A stretch of DNA of 64,000 bases from Lachnospiraceae bacterium (GCA_017634455.1 JAGBNK010000036.1:1-64000); one strand, 5' to 3'. Shown: positions 7,861-17,543, counted from the stretch's first letter. Made by a program: numbers and translations. The notes: generated by a model from the sequence alone, not told the origin.

Positions 7861-8910
7861 ATGAAGAAGAAATTAATCACAGGAATTATGGCAGCAATGA
7901 TGGTTTTGGGCTTGACCGCATGTAGCGATACATCTGGTAGTACCGTTTCAAATCCGGCAAATTCAGATTCCAAGACTTACAAAGTTGGAATTGTAAAATA
8001 TGTGGATGATGCATCATTGGATCAGATTGAGAAAAATATACAGAAGGAATTGGATGCCAAGGGACAAGAGTTGTCAGTGAAGTTTGACTATGAGGATTAT
8101 ACATTTAGCGGTCAGGCTGATGCTACAACAATTAATTCCATTGTGGCTGAACTTATCTCAGATGAAGTTGATGTGATTATTCCAATAGCAACACCTACAG
8201 CGCAGATTTGCCAGTCAGCAACAGAGGATAACAAGATTCCTGTAGTATTTGCAGCTGTGTCAGATCCTGTTGGAGCGAAGCTTGTTAAATCAATGGATGC
8301 TCCTGGGGCAAATATTACTGGTACATCAGATGCGTTGAATACAGATGCAATGTTTGATATGATGTTTGCTGTAAATCCAGACATCAAGAAGGTTGGCCTT
8401 CTCTACTCTAAGAGTGAGGATGCTTCAAAACAGCCAATTGAGGATGCTAAAAAATATCTTGATTCCAAGGGCGTGGCATACGTTGAGAAGACAGGAACTG
8501 ATACTAATGAAGTTACTTCAGCAGTAGATGCCTTGGTTGCGGAAAATGTTGATGTAGTATTTACACCAACGGACAATACAATCATGAATGCTGAACTTAC
8601 AATCTATGAGAAACTTACAGAAGCTAAGATTCCTCATTTCGCAGGTGCTGATTCATTTGCTTTAAATGGTGCTTTTCTTGGATTTGGAGTGGACTATGCT
8701 GGACTCGGTAAGGAAACAGCAGATATGGCTGTTGAGATTTTGACAGGTGCAGATCCTGCAAGTACTGCTGTAAAGACATTTGACAATGGTATTGCAACTA
8801 TCAACACAGAGACAGCTGAAAAGGTTGGTCTTGACTTGGCTCAGGTGAAGGAAGCAATCAAGTCATTTGTCACAAGTATTAATGAGACAACTACAAAGGA
8901 AAACTTTTAA
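7861..8910 (+). CDS. trpX: tryptophan ABC transporter substrate-binding lipoprotein
   Basis: The product is a 349-residue substrate-binding protein of the ABC_sub_bind family, predicted to deliver tryptophan to a membrane permease. It has a lipoprotein signal with lipobox LTAC (Cys20) and a Ser/Thr-rich linker, then the two-lobe binding domain. Start ATG 7861 follows GAGAGGTAAAG. Upstream in-frame starts fall inside the T-box terminator and are not credible. It is first in an operon with a permease and an ATPase, all behind the Trp T-box. This matches the trpXYZ systems described in Firmicutes, and the specificity rests on the T-box rather than on the protein sequence. Many Lys codons are AAG, as in neighbouring core genes. 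Confidence 0.85.
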   Translation: MKKKLITGIMAAMMVLGLTACSDTSGSTVSNPANSDSKTYKVGIVKYVDDASLDQIEKNIQKELDAKGQELSVKFDYEDYTFSGQADATTINSIVAELISDEVDVIIPIATPTAQICQSATEDNKIPVVFAAVSDPVGAKLVKSMDAPGANITGTSDALNTDAMFDMMFAVNPDIKKVGLLYSKSEDASKQPIEDAKKYLDSKGVAYVEKTGTDTNEVTSAVDALVAENVDVVFTPTDNTIMNAELTIYEKLTEAKIPHFAGADSFALNGAFLGFGVDYAGLGKETADMAVEILTGADPASTAVKTFDNGIATINTETAEKVGLDLAQVKEAIKSFVTSINETTTKENF

Positions 8911-8940
8911 ATAAATAATAAAACAAGAGGGGCTTAAGAA

Positions 8941-9852
8941 ATGTTTATTACGACAACAATAATTCAGACAGCGTTGGAAGTGGGATTAATCTATTCCCTT
9001 GTGACTCTGTCACTTTATCTGAGTTTTACAATTTTAAATGTATGTGATTTGTCTACGGACGGCTGCTATACATTGGGATGTGCTGTGGCTGCCATGATTA
9101 CAATTGCAGGTCATCCGATTCTGGCACTTCTTGCTGCCATGGTAGCAGGAATTGCATCGGGATTTCTCACAGCATTTCTCCAGACTAGACTGGGGATTGA
9201 GAGTATCCTGGCAGGAATTATTGTAAATACTGGACTTTACACTATTAACCTGGTGGTTATGGGATTGTCGTCAAATGTATCAATATTTGGCGTGGATACA
9301 GTATTTACTCTGTGGAAAGGAATAAGCTCAAATCCAGTATGGGAGAGTTGGAGTAAATTGATACTCCTGGCAATTATTGTTGCAATAGCATGTGTGGCTA
9401 TGTATTTCTTTTTAAATACTAAGCTTGGTTTATCAATCAGAGCCACTGGTGACAATCCTGCCATGGTGAAGTCATCATCTATTAACACAGCTTTTACAAT
9501 CACAGTTGGCCTATGTGCGGCAAATGCTTGTACTGGTTTGGCCGGTGGACTTATCGCGCAGTACAACAAGACTTGTGATATCAATTTGGGAACCGGAATG
9601 GTTACAATTGCATTGGCATCACTTGTGATTGGTGAGTCAATCATGGGACGCAAAGGCAGCATAATCAAAGGGATACTAGGCGTTTTAGTAGGCGCACTTC
9701 TCTATAGATTTATAGTGGCAATCGCCTTGAGATTAAATGTTCCAACAGAATTCTTTAAACTAGTTTCTGCTGTAATCGTTGCAGTGGCAATTGCAGCTCC
9801 TAGACTGAAGGAATATGCCAAATTAAAACAAGCAATGCGAGGTGATGATTGA
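8941..9852 (+). CDS. trpY: tryptophan ABC transporter permease
   Basis: The product is a 303-residue integral membrane permease of the LivH/LivM-like class, with about eight hydrophobic segments over its whole length. The cytoplasmic loop around 160-180 (LGLSIRATGDNPAMVKSSS) is the expected ATPase contact site. The gene starts 30 bases after trpX, with AGAGGGG ahead of ATG 8941. Its stop overlaps the start of the ATPase gene, so the three genes are translated as one unit. Substrate specificity (tryptophan) is inferred from the leader. Confidence 0.88.
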   Translation: MFITTTIIQTALEVGLIYSLVTLSLYLSFTILNVCDLSTDGCYTLGCAVAAMITIAGHPILALLAAMVAGIASGFLTAFLQTRLGIESILAGIIVNTGLYTINLVVMGLSSNVSIFGVDTVFTLWKGISSNPVWESWSKLILLAIIVAIACVAMYFFLNTKLGLSIRATGDNPAMVKSSSINTAFTITVGLCAANACTGLAGGLIAQYNKTCDINLGTGMVTIALASLVIGESIMGRKGSIIKGILGVLVGALLYRFIVAIALRLNVPTEFFKLVSAVIVAVAIAAPRLKEYAKLKQAMRGDD

Positions 9853-10655
9853 TGTTACAGCTTACAAATATTCATAAGACATTTAACCAGGGAACTATAA
9901 ATGAAAAGAAGGCGTTGGATGGTGTCAATCTGGATTTGAAGGATGGCGACTTCGCTACAATAGTTGGGTCAAATGGTGCTGGTAAATCCACGCTTTTCAA
10001 TGCAATTGCAGGTGGCTTCTATGTGGAGAAAGGCTCCATTCTACTGGATGGCGAGGACATCACATATAGAAGAGATCATCAGAGAGCCAGAGCAATTGGA
10101 TATCTGTTTCAGGATCCAATGAAAGGCACTGCGCCAAATATGACAATTGAGGAAAATTTAGCTATCGCATATCTGAGAGCCACTACAGGTAATAAGAAAT
10201 ATTTCTCACGAATCACAAGAAAAGACAAGGAGATGTTTCGAGAAAAGTTGGCCCTTCTTGATATGGACTTGGAAAATAGAATGAAAAATCCTGTGGGACT
10301 TCTGTCAGGTGGCCAGCGTCAGGCCCTTACACTTCTCATGGCTACAATTGTGACACCGAAGTTATTGCTCTTAGATGAGCATACTGCGGCATTAGATCCT
10401 GCAACAGCTGAGAAGGTTATTAATCTCACCAAGGATATTATTTCTGAGAGAAATATTACCTGCCTCATGATTACTCACAATATGCATCAAGCCTTAGAGC
10501 TTGGCAATCGCACATTGATGATGGATAGTGGTCGAATTGTATTTGATGTAAGTGGCGACGAGAGGGCTAATATGACTGTTGATGATCTGTTGGTGAAATT
10601 CAAACAGGGGGCGGGAGAAGAATTGGATAATGACAGAATTTTATTATCCATGTAA
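9852..10655 (+). CDS. trpZ: tryptophan ABC transporter ATP-binding protein
   Basis: The product is a 267-residue ABC ATPase that would power TrpY. Walker A is GSNGAGKST near residue 40, the signature LSGGQRQAL near 153, and Walker B LLLLDEHTAALDP. The His in DEHTAALDP replaces the common Pro and is seen in related transporters. ATG 9852 overlaps the trpY TGA (9850-9852) by one base; a TTG at 9849 is an alternative start. No clear terminator follows, and transcription may continue into the 10.66-10.74 kb gap. Confidence 0.88.
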   Translation: MLQLTNIHKTFNQGTINEKKALDGVNLDLKDGDFATIVGSNGAGKSTLFNAIAGGFYVEKGSILLDGEDITYRRDHQRARAIGYLFQDPMKGTAPNMTIEENLAIAYLRATTGNKKYFSRITRKDKEMFREKLALLDMDLENRMKNPVGLLSGGQRQALTLLMATIVTPKLLLLDEHTAALDPATAEKVINLTKDIISERNITCLMITHNMHQALELGNRTLMMDSGRIVFDVSGDERANMTVDDLLVKFKQGAGEELDNDRILLSM

Positions 10656-10742
10656 GTATGCCTATTTATACATATGAAGAAAAATAATTTCTGACATATT
10701 TACAATTTATCCATACCTGTGTAAAAAATGATTCATACCATG

Positions 10743-10771
10743 TTTACATTTGACATTCCTAATGATAAAAT
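10743..10771 (+). promoter_or_regulatory. promoter of the coiled-coil protein gene
   Basis: TTTACA (10743-10748), a 17-base spacer and TAAAAT (10766-10771). The predicted transcript start near 10778 leaves room for the ATG at 10802 with its ribosome site, but none for a GTG at 10784. Confidence 0.6.
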
Positions 10772-10801
10772 TATTGTTAGTTTGTGAAGGTGGAAGTAGT
10801 T

Positions 10802-11467
10802 ATGACAGAATTAAACCCAATGGAGAATGGACAAATGAATTCAGTAAATACTGTGGAGGATGTAACACCAAGTTCTGGTGAGGACATGCTCTTAGTACAA
10901 ATAGATGCTTTTCGCGACAAGGCAAAGCAGTTACAATCATTGATTGTAGCCAAAGAGCGCAAGGTAAAAGAGTTGGAGGCAATGGTTCGTTCGAAGGAAG
11001 AGCGCAATATGCAGCTGCAATTGGAACTTGCCAAGAAGCAGGAGGAAGCAGATAGCATCAAAGCCAGCGTGGAAGTACAGGTTGACGAGATGATGACAAC
11101 TTTGCGTCAGAGTGTGGAGCAATTGGAGCACCGCATTGAGGAGCAAGTGTCAAATAATCAGGCTAATGCTGCAGAACAGACTGCCAATGTGAAAGAAACT
11201 CTTGAAAATATGACCAGTGATTTGAGCTCATTAAAGGGTGATATTTCTGAGAAGGTACATTCAGAGAATGTAAAGCAGTACAGAAATATTCAGGATTTAA
11301 TGAAGGAAATGGACAAGACTGAAGCCAATGCTGAAGTAACCAGACAGCAGTTTGAGAAAGTTAAATCCAAAGTATCCTGGGTAAGCATTTTAACTGGAAT
11401 TAATATTATAGGAACAGCAAGTATCATAGTTATGTTCTTAATGATGCTTGGTGTAATTCATTTCTAA
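10802..11467 (+). CDS. tail-anchored coiled-coil protein, unknown function
   Basis: The product has 221 residues from ATG 10802, chosen because AGGTGG lies eight bases before it; GTG 10784 has no site. An acidic N-terminus (about 1-25) precedes a long heptad-like coiled coil rich in E, K and Q (about 30-185). One hydrophobic helix at the extreme C-terminus (SILTGINIIGTASIIVMFLM) follows. This topology predicts a cytoplasmic rod held to the membrane by its tail. It has its own promoter and terminator. A structural or division-linked role is possible, but nothing in the sequence proves it. No family was recognised. Confidence 0.8.
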   Translation: MTELNPMENGQMNSVNTVEDVTPSSGEDMLLVQIDAFRDKAKQLQSLIVAKERKVKELEAMVRSKEERNMQLQLELAKKQEEADSIKASVEVQVDEMMTTLRQSVEQLEHRIEEQVSNNQANAAEQTANVKETLENMTSDLSSLKGDISEKVHSENVKQYRNIQDLMKEMDKTEANAEVTRQQFEKVKSKVSWVSILTGINIIGTASIIVMFLMMLGVIHF

Positions 11468-11483
11468 CTTGACGAATGATGAG

Positions 11484-11514
11484 AGACCTTTTATATTATA
11501 AAAGGTCTTTTTTT
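11484..11514 (+). terminator. rho-independent terminator
   Basis: An 11-bp stem (AGACCTTTTAT with ATAAAAGGTCT, loop ATT) is followed by TTTTTT, directly after the coiled-coil gene. Confidence 0.88.
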
Positions 11515-11531
11515 AACGGAAAGGAGTTCTA

Positions 11532-13184
11532 ATGAATTCAGAACAGAAGATAGTATGGGTAGTGGGCCACAAAAATCCAGATACGGATTCCATCTGTGCA
11601 GCCATTACATATGCAAATTTGAAAAACCAGGTTGACCCTGACAATACATATATAGCAAAGAAGGCAGGAAATGTAAGCTCTGAAACAAAATATGTTTTGG
11701 AGCGTTTTGGCGTTGAGGAACCGGAGACAGTTACAGATGCTGGCGCTCAGGTGAAGGACATTGACTATCGTGAGACCGATGGCGTGGATGGACACATTTC
11801 CCTGAAGAAAGCATGGAATCTCATGAAGACTTTGGATGTAGTTACTCTGCCTGTAGTTGACAAGCAGAAGCGCTTGCAGGGATTGATTGTAAACGGAGAT
11901 TTGGCTTATTCTTACATGGATGTTATGGACAATACCATCCTGGGCCAGGCCAAGACTCAGTACAAGAACATCATCGAGACCATTGAAGGTACTATGATTA
12001 CGGGAAATGAACATGCATATTTCACCAAGGGCAAGGTGGTAGTTGCATCAGGTAATAGAGCTGCCATGCACGAGGAAATAGAGGATGACGATCTTGTTAT
12101 TCTGGGAAATATTAAAGAACGTCAAATGATAGCTCTTGAGGAAAATGCTAGTTGTATCATCGTCAGCACCAAGGAAGAAATTGATGATGAGGTTATAGCT
12201 CTGGCCAAGGAGAAGGAGTGCGTAATTATCAGCACACCTTACGACAGCTTCACTGTAGCTCGTCTAATTCACCAGAGTCTTCCTATTAAATATTTCATGA
12301 CTAGAAAGGGAATCGTATCCTTTGAAATGGATGACTATGTGGATGATGTGAGAGAGCAGATGGCCAAGATTCGTCACCGCGACTTCCCTATTATCGATGA
12401 ACAGAGGCATCTACTTGGGATGATGTCCCGCCGAAATCTCTTGAATTTCAAAAAGAAGAGACTGATTTTGGTGGATCATAACGAGAAGAGTCAGGCTGTA
12501 GATGGAATTGAAGATGCTAATATTTTAGAGATTATCGATCATCATAGACTGGGAAGCTTGGAGACTATTTCTCCAATCTTTTTCAGAAACCAACCTTTGG
12601 GATGTACTGGAACTATTATTTACCAGATGTATATGGAACAGGGAGTTGAGGTTGATAAGCAGACAGCAGGTTTGCTTCTCGCTGAGATAATTTCTGATAC
12701 TCTTATGTTTAGATCTCCAACATGTACAGCAGTAGACAAGATGAAAGCTGAGCAGTTGGCGAAAATTGCAGAGGTGGATATTGAGGAACTTGCTACAGCT
12801 ATGTTTGAGGCAGGCTCAGACTTTTCAAGCAAGACAACAGAGGAGATATTCTATCAGGATTTCAAGGTATTTACTTTGGACGATATGGCATTTGGCGTAT
12901 CCCAGGTTAGTGCAGTCAGCCGCAAGCAGTTGAATTCAATCAAGGAAGGCTTGAGGGATTACATGAATACTGTAATTGGCGAGAAGAGTCTGAATATGGC
13001 ATTTGTTATGTTGACAGATATTTTCTCAGAGACTACAGAGCTTATTTACATGGGAAATGGTGCCAAGGAAATTGCTGAGAAGGCATTTGGTGTCAAAGAG
13101 AAGAAGGGCGGCTACATGCTTGAGGGCGTGGTTTCTAGAAAGAAGCAGCTTATTCCATCTCTTATGCAGGCGATGCAGGAGTAA
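11532..13184 (+). CDS. ppaC: manganese-dependent inorganic pyrophosphatase with CBS and DRTGG domains
   Basis: This cytoplasmic family II pyrophosphatase hydrolyses pyrophosphate to phosphate and so drives biosynthetic reactions. It has 550 residues against about 310 for the plain form, because a regulatory insert splits the catalytic DHH domain. The N-terminal metal motif GHKNPDTDS lies at residues 12-20. A first CBS region (about 70-130), a DRTGG-like domain (about 140-250) and a second CBS region (about 255-310) follow. Then come DHH at about 336-338 (IIDHHRLGS) and the C-terminal DHHA2 domain. In known CBS-PPases adenine nucleotides (AMP/ADP inhibit, ATP and Ap4A activate) bind this insert. 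The start follows AAGGAG. The flavin-reductase gene starts five bases after the stop and is probably co-transcribed. Confidence 0.95.
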   Translation: MNSEQKIVWVVGHKNPDTDSICAAITYANLKNQVDPDNTYIAKKAGNVSSETKYVLERFGVEEPETVTDAGAQVKDIDYRETDGVDGHISLKKAWNLMKTLDVVTLPVVDKQKRLQGLIVNGDLAYSYMDVMDNTILGQAKTQYKNIIETIEGTMITGNEHAYFTKGKVVVASGNRAAMHEEIEDDDLVILGNIKERQMIALEENASCIIVSTKEEIDDEVIALAKEKECVIISTPYDSFTVARLIHQSLPIKYFMTRKGIVSFEMDDYVDDVREQMAKIRHRDFPIIDEQRHLLGMMSRRNLLNFKKKRLILVDHNEKSQAVDGIEDANILEIIDHHRLGSLETISPIFFRNQPLGCTGTIIYQMYMEQGVEVDKQTAGLLLAEIISDTLMFRSPTCTAVDKMKAEQLAKIAEVDIEELATAMFEAGSDFSSKTTEEIFYQDFKVFTLDDMAFGVSQVSAVSRKQLNSIKEGLRDYMNTVIGEKSLNMAFVMLTDIFSETTELIYMGNGAKEIAEKAFGVKEKKGGYMLEGVVSRKKQLIPSLMQAMQE

Positions 13185-13189
13185 TAGTT

Positions 13190-13789
13190 ATGGGAAAACA
13201 GAAGTGGAAGCCGGGAAATATGATATATCCACTGCCTGCAGCCATGGTTAGTGTGAGGGACAAAGCCGGCAATGACAATATTATAACAGTTGCCTGGACT
13301 GGAACTATATGTACCAATCCGGCAATGGCTTATATCTCTGTGAAGCCTAGCAGATTCTCATACAATATGATTCGTGAATCTGGTAGCTTCGTTATAAATC
13401 TAACTACCAGAGATTTGGTGTGGGCCACAGATTATTGTGGAGTGACATCCGGCAGGGACGTAGATAAATTCACCCGTTGTAAGTTGCACAAGGTGGAAGC
13501 TGACGAGATAGACGCTCCTATGATTGAGGAGAGCCCGGTAAATATTGAGTGCAAAGTCAGAGAAGTCTTGGAACTTGGCTCCCATCATATGTTTGTAGCA
13601 GATGTATTGGCAGTTCATGCAGATGAGAAATATATGGATGAAACCGGCAGGTTCGTGCTGGAGAATTCAGATCTTATATGTTACAGTCACGGTAGATATT
13701 TTACACTGGGAGAGGAGATTGGCTCCTTTGGATATTCAGTGAGAAAAAAGAGTAATAAGAAGAGTAATAAGAAAAATAATAGTAAATAA
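13190..13789 (+). CDS. flavin reductase family (FMN-binding split-barrel) protein
   Basis: The product is a 199-residue cytoplasmic protein with the flavin reductase-like split barrel. The N-terminal motif PLPAAMVSV leads into DNIITVAWTGTICTNPAMAYISV, and RFSYNMIRESGSFVINL is typical of FMN binding. It may reduce flavin or serve as an electron carrier; the physiological partner is not known. The C-terminus is a low-complexity Lys/Asn/Ser tail (KKSNKKSNKKNNSK), unlike the family, and is probably disordered. It is five bases downstream of ppaC. Confidence 0.9.
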   Translation: MGKQKWKPGNMIYPLPAAMVSVRDKAGNDNIITVAWTGTICTNPAMAYISVKPSRFSYNMIRESGSFVINLTTRDLVWATDYCGVTSGRDVDKFTRCKLHKVEADEIDAPMIEESPVNIECKVREVLELGSHHMFVADVLAVHADEKYMDETGRFVLENSDLICYSHGRYFTLGEEIGSFGYSVRKKSNKKSNKKNNSK

Positions 13790-13790
13790 T

Positions 13791-13866
13791 AAGCAGTCTC
13801 ATAAGACCGGTATAATATATGCATTCGAATGATATATTATAGACATGGTCAGTGAGACTGCTTTTT
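13791..13866. terminator. long bidirectional terminator hairpin
   Basis: AAGCAGTCTCA (13791-13801) pairs with TGAGACTGCTT (13852-13862). Inner pairing continues through ACC/GGT and ATAATATAT/ATATATTAT. TTTTT follows on the right and an A-rich run precedes on the left. It separates converging genes. Confidence 0.85.
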
Positions 13867-13914
13867 CATTAATAAAATCTAGATTTATTAATTATGATTT
13901 GCTGACATCTTATT

Positions 13915-14430
13915 CTACTGTATAAGTGTATCTATTAAATTGAAATAGATGTCTTCGTATCTGGCTTTCCAGTTGTTGCAGATTGTATCTGCCTGAGCCT
14001 GGTTAGAGGCTCTCATATGTAAGTCTAATACTGTGTTGCCTCCTGAGGTGTATTTGCAATGGGCAATATATCCACCGTCAGGTGACTTGTCATAATAAGC
14101 TGTTAAGCTGTTATTTTCCTCGATTGCAAGTTTGTTTTGAGCCAAGTAATCAGCTATGTCTTCTCTGATTCCGGGAGTTAGTTTGTCTTGCATAAGTTTG
14201 TAAGTGGTGAGACCTTCATCACTTAGTGAATAGGTAGTATTGTTGTGAATGGTATCTCCAACAATGAGATTGGAGTCTATCAATTCACCGATTACCTGCT
14301 GTATTGTGAAATAATCAGTATACTCTTTGTCGACAAACAACTGAACTATCTGTGCATTGGACAGAGCTTCCTGAGATTCATTTAGAAGACCAAGAACTGA
14401 TACCTTGTATATCAGATTTGGTTCTGCCAT
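13915..14430 (-). CDS. DUF4364 family winged-helix protein
   Basis: The product has 171 residues. The N-terminal half reads as a winged helix (YKVSVLGLLNESQEALSNA, then FTIQQVIGELIDSNLI and TTYSLSDEGLTTYKLM), as in PadR-like regulators. The C-terminal half is a small alpha/beta domain. This matches DUF4364, common in clostridia, whose target is not known to me. Its ATG overlaps the malic enzyme stop by one base (TAATG), so the two are co-translated. Confidence 0.85.
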   Translation of the reverse strand: MAEPNLIYKVSVLGLLNESQEALSNAQIVQLFVDKEYTDYFTIQQVIGELIDSNLIVGDTIHNNTTYSLSDEGLTTYKLMQDKLTPGIREDIADYLAQNKLAIEENNSLTAYYDKSPDGGYIAHCKYTSGGNTVLDLHMRASNQAQADTICNNWKARYEDIYFNLIDTLIQ

Positions 14431-15578
14431 TAGATGTTCTCCTTTACTGCTTTTGATACGACTTCAGCAACGCGTGGGTCAAATACTTCTGGTAAAATGA
14501 AATCTTCATTTAATTCTTCGTCAGAGACAAGGCTTGCAAGAGCATTGGCTGCTACAAGTTTCATCTCCTCAGTGATTTGAGTTGCGCGTCCTTCCAAAGC
14601 GCCTTTGAATATGCCAGGGAATACCATTACATTATTGACCTGATTTGGAAAATCGCTTCGTCCGGTACCGATTACTCGTGCGCCTGCTGACTTGGCAATA
14701 TCAGGCATGATTTCAGGTGTTGGATTGGCCATGGCAAATATTATTGCATCCTTGTTCATGGAAGCAACCATCTCAGCGCTTACGATTCCAGGAGCTGAAA
14801 CTCCTACGAATATATCTGCACCAACAAGGGCATCTGCCAGAGATCCTGTCTTGTTTTCCAAGTTAGTATACTGAGTCATCTCTTCCTGAGCCCAGTTGAG
14901 GTTAGGATAATTCTTGTGAATGATACCTTCTCTGTCGCACATAGTTATATGTTTGAAACCGTAGCGGAGTAGAAGCTTAGTGATAGCTATTCCAGCGGAG
15001 CCGGCACCGTTTACTACAACCTGGCAAGCTTCCTTGTTCTTGCCAACTACCTTCAGACCGTTGATGATACCTGCTAATACTACAATAGCAGTACCGTGCT
15101 GATCATCATGGAATACAGGAATATTTAACTCTTTCTTTAATCTAGATTCAATTTCGAAACAACGAGGTGCTGAGATGTCTTCCAGATTGATTCCACCAAA
15201 TGTTGGAGCAATAGCTTTGACTGTTGCTACAATCTCATCAGGGTCTTGTGTATCCAGACAAATTGGAAATGCATTAACATCTCCGAATTCTTTGAACAGG
15301 ACACATTTACCTTCCATAACAGGCATGGCTGCCTCTGGACCAATATTTCCCAATCCAAGAACTGCTGAACCATCAGATACTACAGCTACGGTGTTGGCTT
15401 TCAGAGTATATTGATAAGCCTGCTCTTTGTCTTCGGCGATTACTCTACAAGGAGCTGCTACTCCAGGAGTGTATGCAATAGACAAATCCTCTCTAGTCTG
15501 TACCTTGGATTTGGCAATTGTTTCCAACTTACCATTCCAGTTTTTGTGTGCCTCAAGTGCTAATTCATTGATGTCCAT
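14430..15578 (-). CDS. NAD(P)-dependent malic enzyme
   Basis: This cytoplasmic enzyme oxidatively decarboxylates malate to pyruvate and CO2, or runs in reverse. At 382 residues it is the short bacterial form without a phosphotransacetylase extension. The sequence shows YTPGVAAPCR near residue 35, the catalytic Lys region (EGKCVLFKEFGDVNAFPICL), the metal-binding PVFHDDQHGTAIV near 155 and the Rossmann motif VVNGAGSAGIA near 190. FAMANPTPEIMP near 285 is also typical. Start at 15578 follows GAAGGG. An extended -10 promoter lies upstream, and DUF4364 follows in the same operon. NAD versus NADP use cannot be decided by eye. Confidence 0.94.
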   Translation of the reverse strand: MDINELALEAHKNWNGKLETIAKSKVQTREDLSIAYTPGVAAPCRVIAEDKEQAYQYTLKANTVAVVSDGSAVLGLGNIGPEAAMPVMEGKCVLFKEFGDVNAFPICLDTQDPDEIVATVKAIAPTFGGINLEDISAPRCFEIESRLKKELNIPVFHDDQHGTAIVVLAGIINGLKVVGKNKEACQVVVNGAGSAGIAITKLLLRYGFKHITMCDREGIIHKNYPNLNWAQEEMTQYTNLENKTGSLADALVGADIFVGVSAPGIVSAEMVASMNKDAIIFAMANPTPEIMPDIAKSAGARVIGTGRSDFPNQVNNVMVFPGIFKGALEGRATQITEEMKLVAANALASLVSDEELNEDFILPEVFDPRVAEVVSKAVKENI

Positions 15579-15680
15579 ACAGTTCCCTTCTTTCTATAAT
15601 ATTTTCACTGATATAGTCCTGACATATGTATATGACTATTCATATTGTTGTACTTATTCTTATTAACATACAACGGGCAT

Positions 15681-15689
15681 ATTATAGCA
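15681..15689 (-). promoter_or_regulatory. extended -10 promoter of the malic enzyme operon
   Basis: On the minus strand TGCTATAAT (TGn plus a perfect TATAAT, 15681-15689) is an extended -10 with no strong -35. It lies about 100 bases before the start codon. Confidence 0.5.
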
Positions 15690-15835
15690 TATATTTGCGC
15701 TTTGGATGTTCCAAAATATATATATTTTTCAAGAAAAATTTGTTCACAAATGAATTCAAGTGGTATATACTACATTTATCATAAATAGAATTCATGTCGG
15801 TTCGGACAAGGTTCCACTATTTTTAGTAATAATTA

Positions 15836-15873
15836 TAAAATGTTTTATTTAGTTTTTGCTGTAAAATGTTTTA
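15836..15873 (+). repeat. duplicated palindrome before rho
   Basis: TAAAATGTTTTA occurs at 15836-15847 and again at 15862-15873, a 26-base offset. Each copy is nearly self-complementary. They lie in the leader of rho, 50-87 bases before its start, and could be operators or part of a leader structure. The rest of the 344-base gap 15579-15922 holds the malic enzyme promoter and a possible rho promoter (TTGTTC at 15740, TATATA at 15764). No further structure was recognised. Confidence 0.4.
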
Positions 15874-15922
15874 TTTGATGAATGAACTATTTTATTTTTA
15901 ATATAGGAAGAGAGAGTATAAA

Positions 15923-17419
15923 ATGAGAGAAAAGTATGAAAGCTTAAGTGTTGCTGTATTGCGTGATCTTGCAAAATCAAGGGGTATCAAGGGCGTGACA
16001 GCTATGAAGAAGGCTGATATTGTAAATGCTATGCTGGCTTTAGATGAGCAGGAAGCGGCTAATGCTGCAGACAGCACTGAGAGTAGCAATACAACTGAGA
16101 ACAGAAGTGAATTAGAACATAGAAGCACATCTTCGCATAGAAGTGAGTCAGAGAGTGGACACAGAAGTATGGCTCAGAAGAGAAGTGCTTCTGAAAATAG
16201 GGGGACTTCTGAACACAGAGGTACTTCAGTGAATAGAGATGATAACACTGATGAAGAATCTCAGAAGAGAGACAGCAAGCTTGAGATGCTAGCTGAAGAT
16301 GCCAAACCATGTAACGGAATTCTCGAGGTTATGGCAGACGGCTTCGGCTTCATTCGCTGTGAGAATTACATGCCTGGTGAAAATGATGTGTATGTATCTC
16401 CATCTCAGATTCGTAAATTTAATCTCAAGACTGGAGATATCATAGAAGGCAAGACCAAGAAGAACAATCCAAATGATAAGTTCGGAGCTTTGATGCTTAT
16501 GAACTCTGTCAATGGATTTCCACTTGAGGCTGCACAGCGCAGACCGAACTTCGAGGATATGACACCAGTATTCCCTAACGAGAGAATTCGTCTGGAGCAG
16601 GAGAAATCATCTGTTGCCATGAGAATTGTGGATTTGGTATCTCCAATTGGTAAGGGGCAGCGTGGTATGATTGTATCTCAGCCAAAGGCTGGTAAGACTA
16701 CACTTCTCAAGGAAATTGCCAAGTCAGTAACTACAGCATATCCGGATATGCACCTAATTATTTTGCTTATTGATGAGCGCCCTGAGGAAGTAACAGATAT
16801 CAAGGAAGCTATTGAGGGCAAGAATGTGGAGGTTATCTATTCTACATTTGATGAACTTCCAGAGCATCATAAGAGAGTATCGGAGATGGTATTGGGTCGT
16901 GCCAAGAGATTGGTAGAGCATAAGCAGGATGTTATGATTTTGCTTGATTCCATTACCAGACTTGCAAGAGCATACAACCTTACAGTACCACCATCAGGTC
17001 GTACTTTATCAGGTGGTTTAGATCCAGCAGCTCTTCATATGCCAAAGAAATTCTTTGGTGCAGCCAGAAATATGAGAGAGGGCGGAAGCCTTACAATCTT
17101 GGCCACAGCTCTTGTAGATACAGGAAGCAAGATGGATGATGTGGTATTCGAGGAGTTCAAGGGAACAGGTAACATGGAACTTATCCTGGACAGAAAGCTG
17201 TCTGAGAAGAGAATCTTCCCTGCAGTTGATATTGTGAAATCTGGAACCAGAAGAGATGATTTACTTCTGTCTGAAGATGAGCAGAAGGCTCTGGACAAGA
17301 TTTATAGAGGTGTAAATGGTGCCAAAAAGGACGAGATGGTAGAGAGTTTCCTAAATTTATTTGCTCATACCAAGTCCAATGCGGAAGTTGTTGCCAGACT
17401 TAACAACAGAATGCGATAA
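15923..17419 (+). CDS. rho: transcription termination factor Rho with long disordered insert
   Basis: Rho is a hexameric RNA-DNA helicase that ends transcription; it acts in the cytoplasm. This copy has 498 residues against about 420 in E. coli. An N-terminal Rho_N helical domain (1-43) is followed by about 75 residues of low-complexity sequence rich in S, E, H and R, with repeated HRS/HRG/NRG units (about 45-120). The RNA-binding cold-shock-like domain begins at [14 protein letters not shown] (about 131). The P-loop PKAGKTT is near 254, Walker [12 protein letters not shown] near 275, and the Q/R loops ([10 protein letters not shown]) near 355. Similar N-terminal inserts are known in Bacteroidetes, Actinobacteria and C. 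botulinum Rho, where they affect RNA binding or phase separation. The start follows AGGAAGAG. Confidence 0.97.
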   Translation: MREKYESLSVAVLRDLAKSRGIKGVTAMKKADIVNAMLALDEQEAANAADSTESSNTTENRSELEHRSTSSHRSESESGHRSMAQKRSASENRGTSEHRGTSVNRDDNTDEESQKRDSKLEMLAEDAKPCNGILEVMADGFGFIRCENYMPGENDVYVSPSQIRKFNLKTGDIIEGKTKKNNPNDKFGALMLMNSVNGFPLEAAQRRPNFEDMTPVFPNERIRLEQEKSSVAMRIVDLVSPIGKGQRGMIVSQPKAGKTTLLKEIAKSVTTAYPDMHLIILLIDERPEEVTDIKEAIEGKNVEVIYSTFDELPEHHKRVSEMVLGRAKRLVEHKQDVMILLDSITRLARAYNLTVPPSGRTLSGGLDPAALHMPKKFFGAARNMREGGSLTILATALVDTGSKMDDVVFEEFKGTGNMELILDRKLSEKRIFPAVDIVKSGTRRDDLLLSEDEQKALDKIYRGVNGAKKDEMVESFLNLFAHTKSNAEVVARLNNRMR

Positions 17420-17543
17420 GATCTGGGCGCATTTTACATCATTTAATGCAATATAATTTGATTTTATTTAACATCATTTTAATAAAATAAGATTTAATTA
17501 CATCAATAGAATATGTAAATAAATAAAAAATACTGCGTAATAA

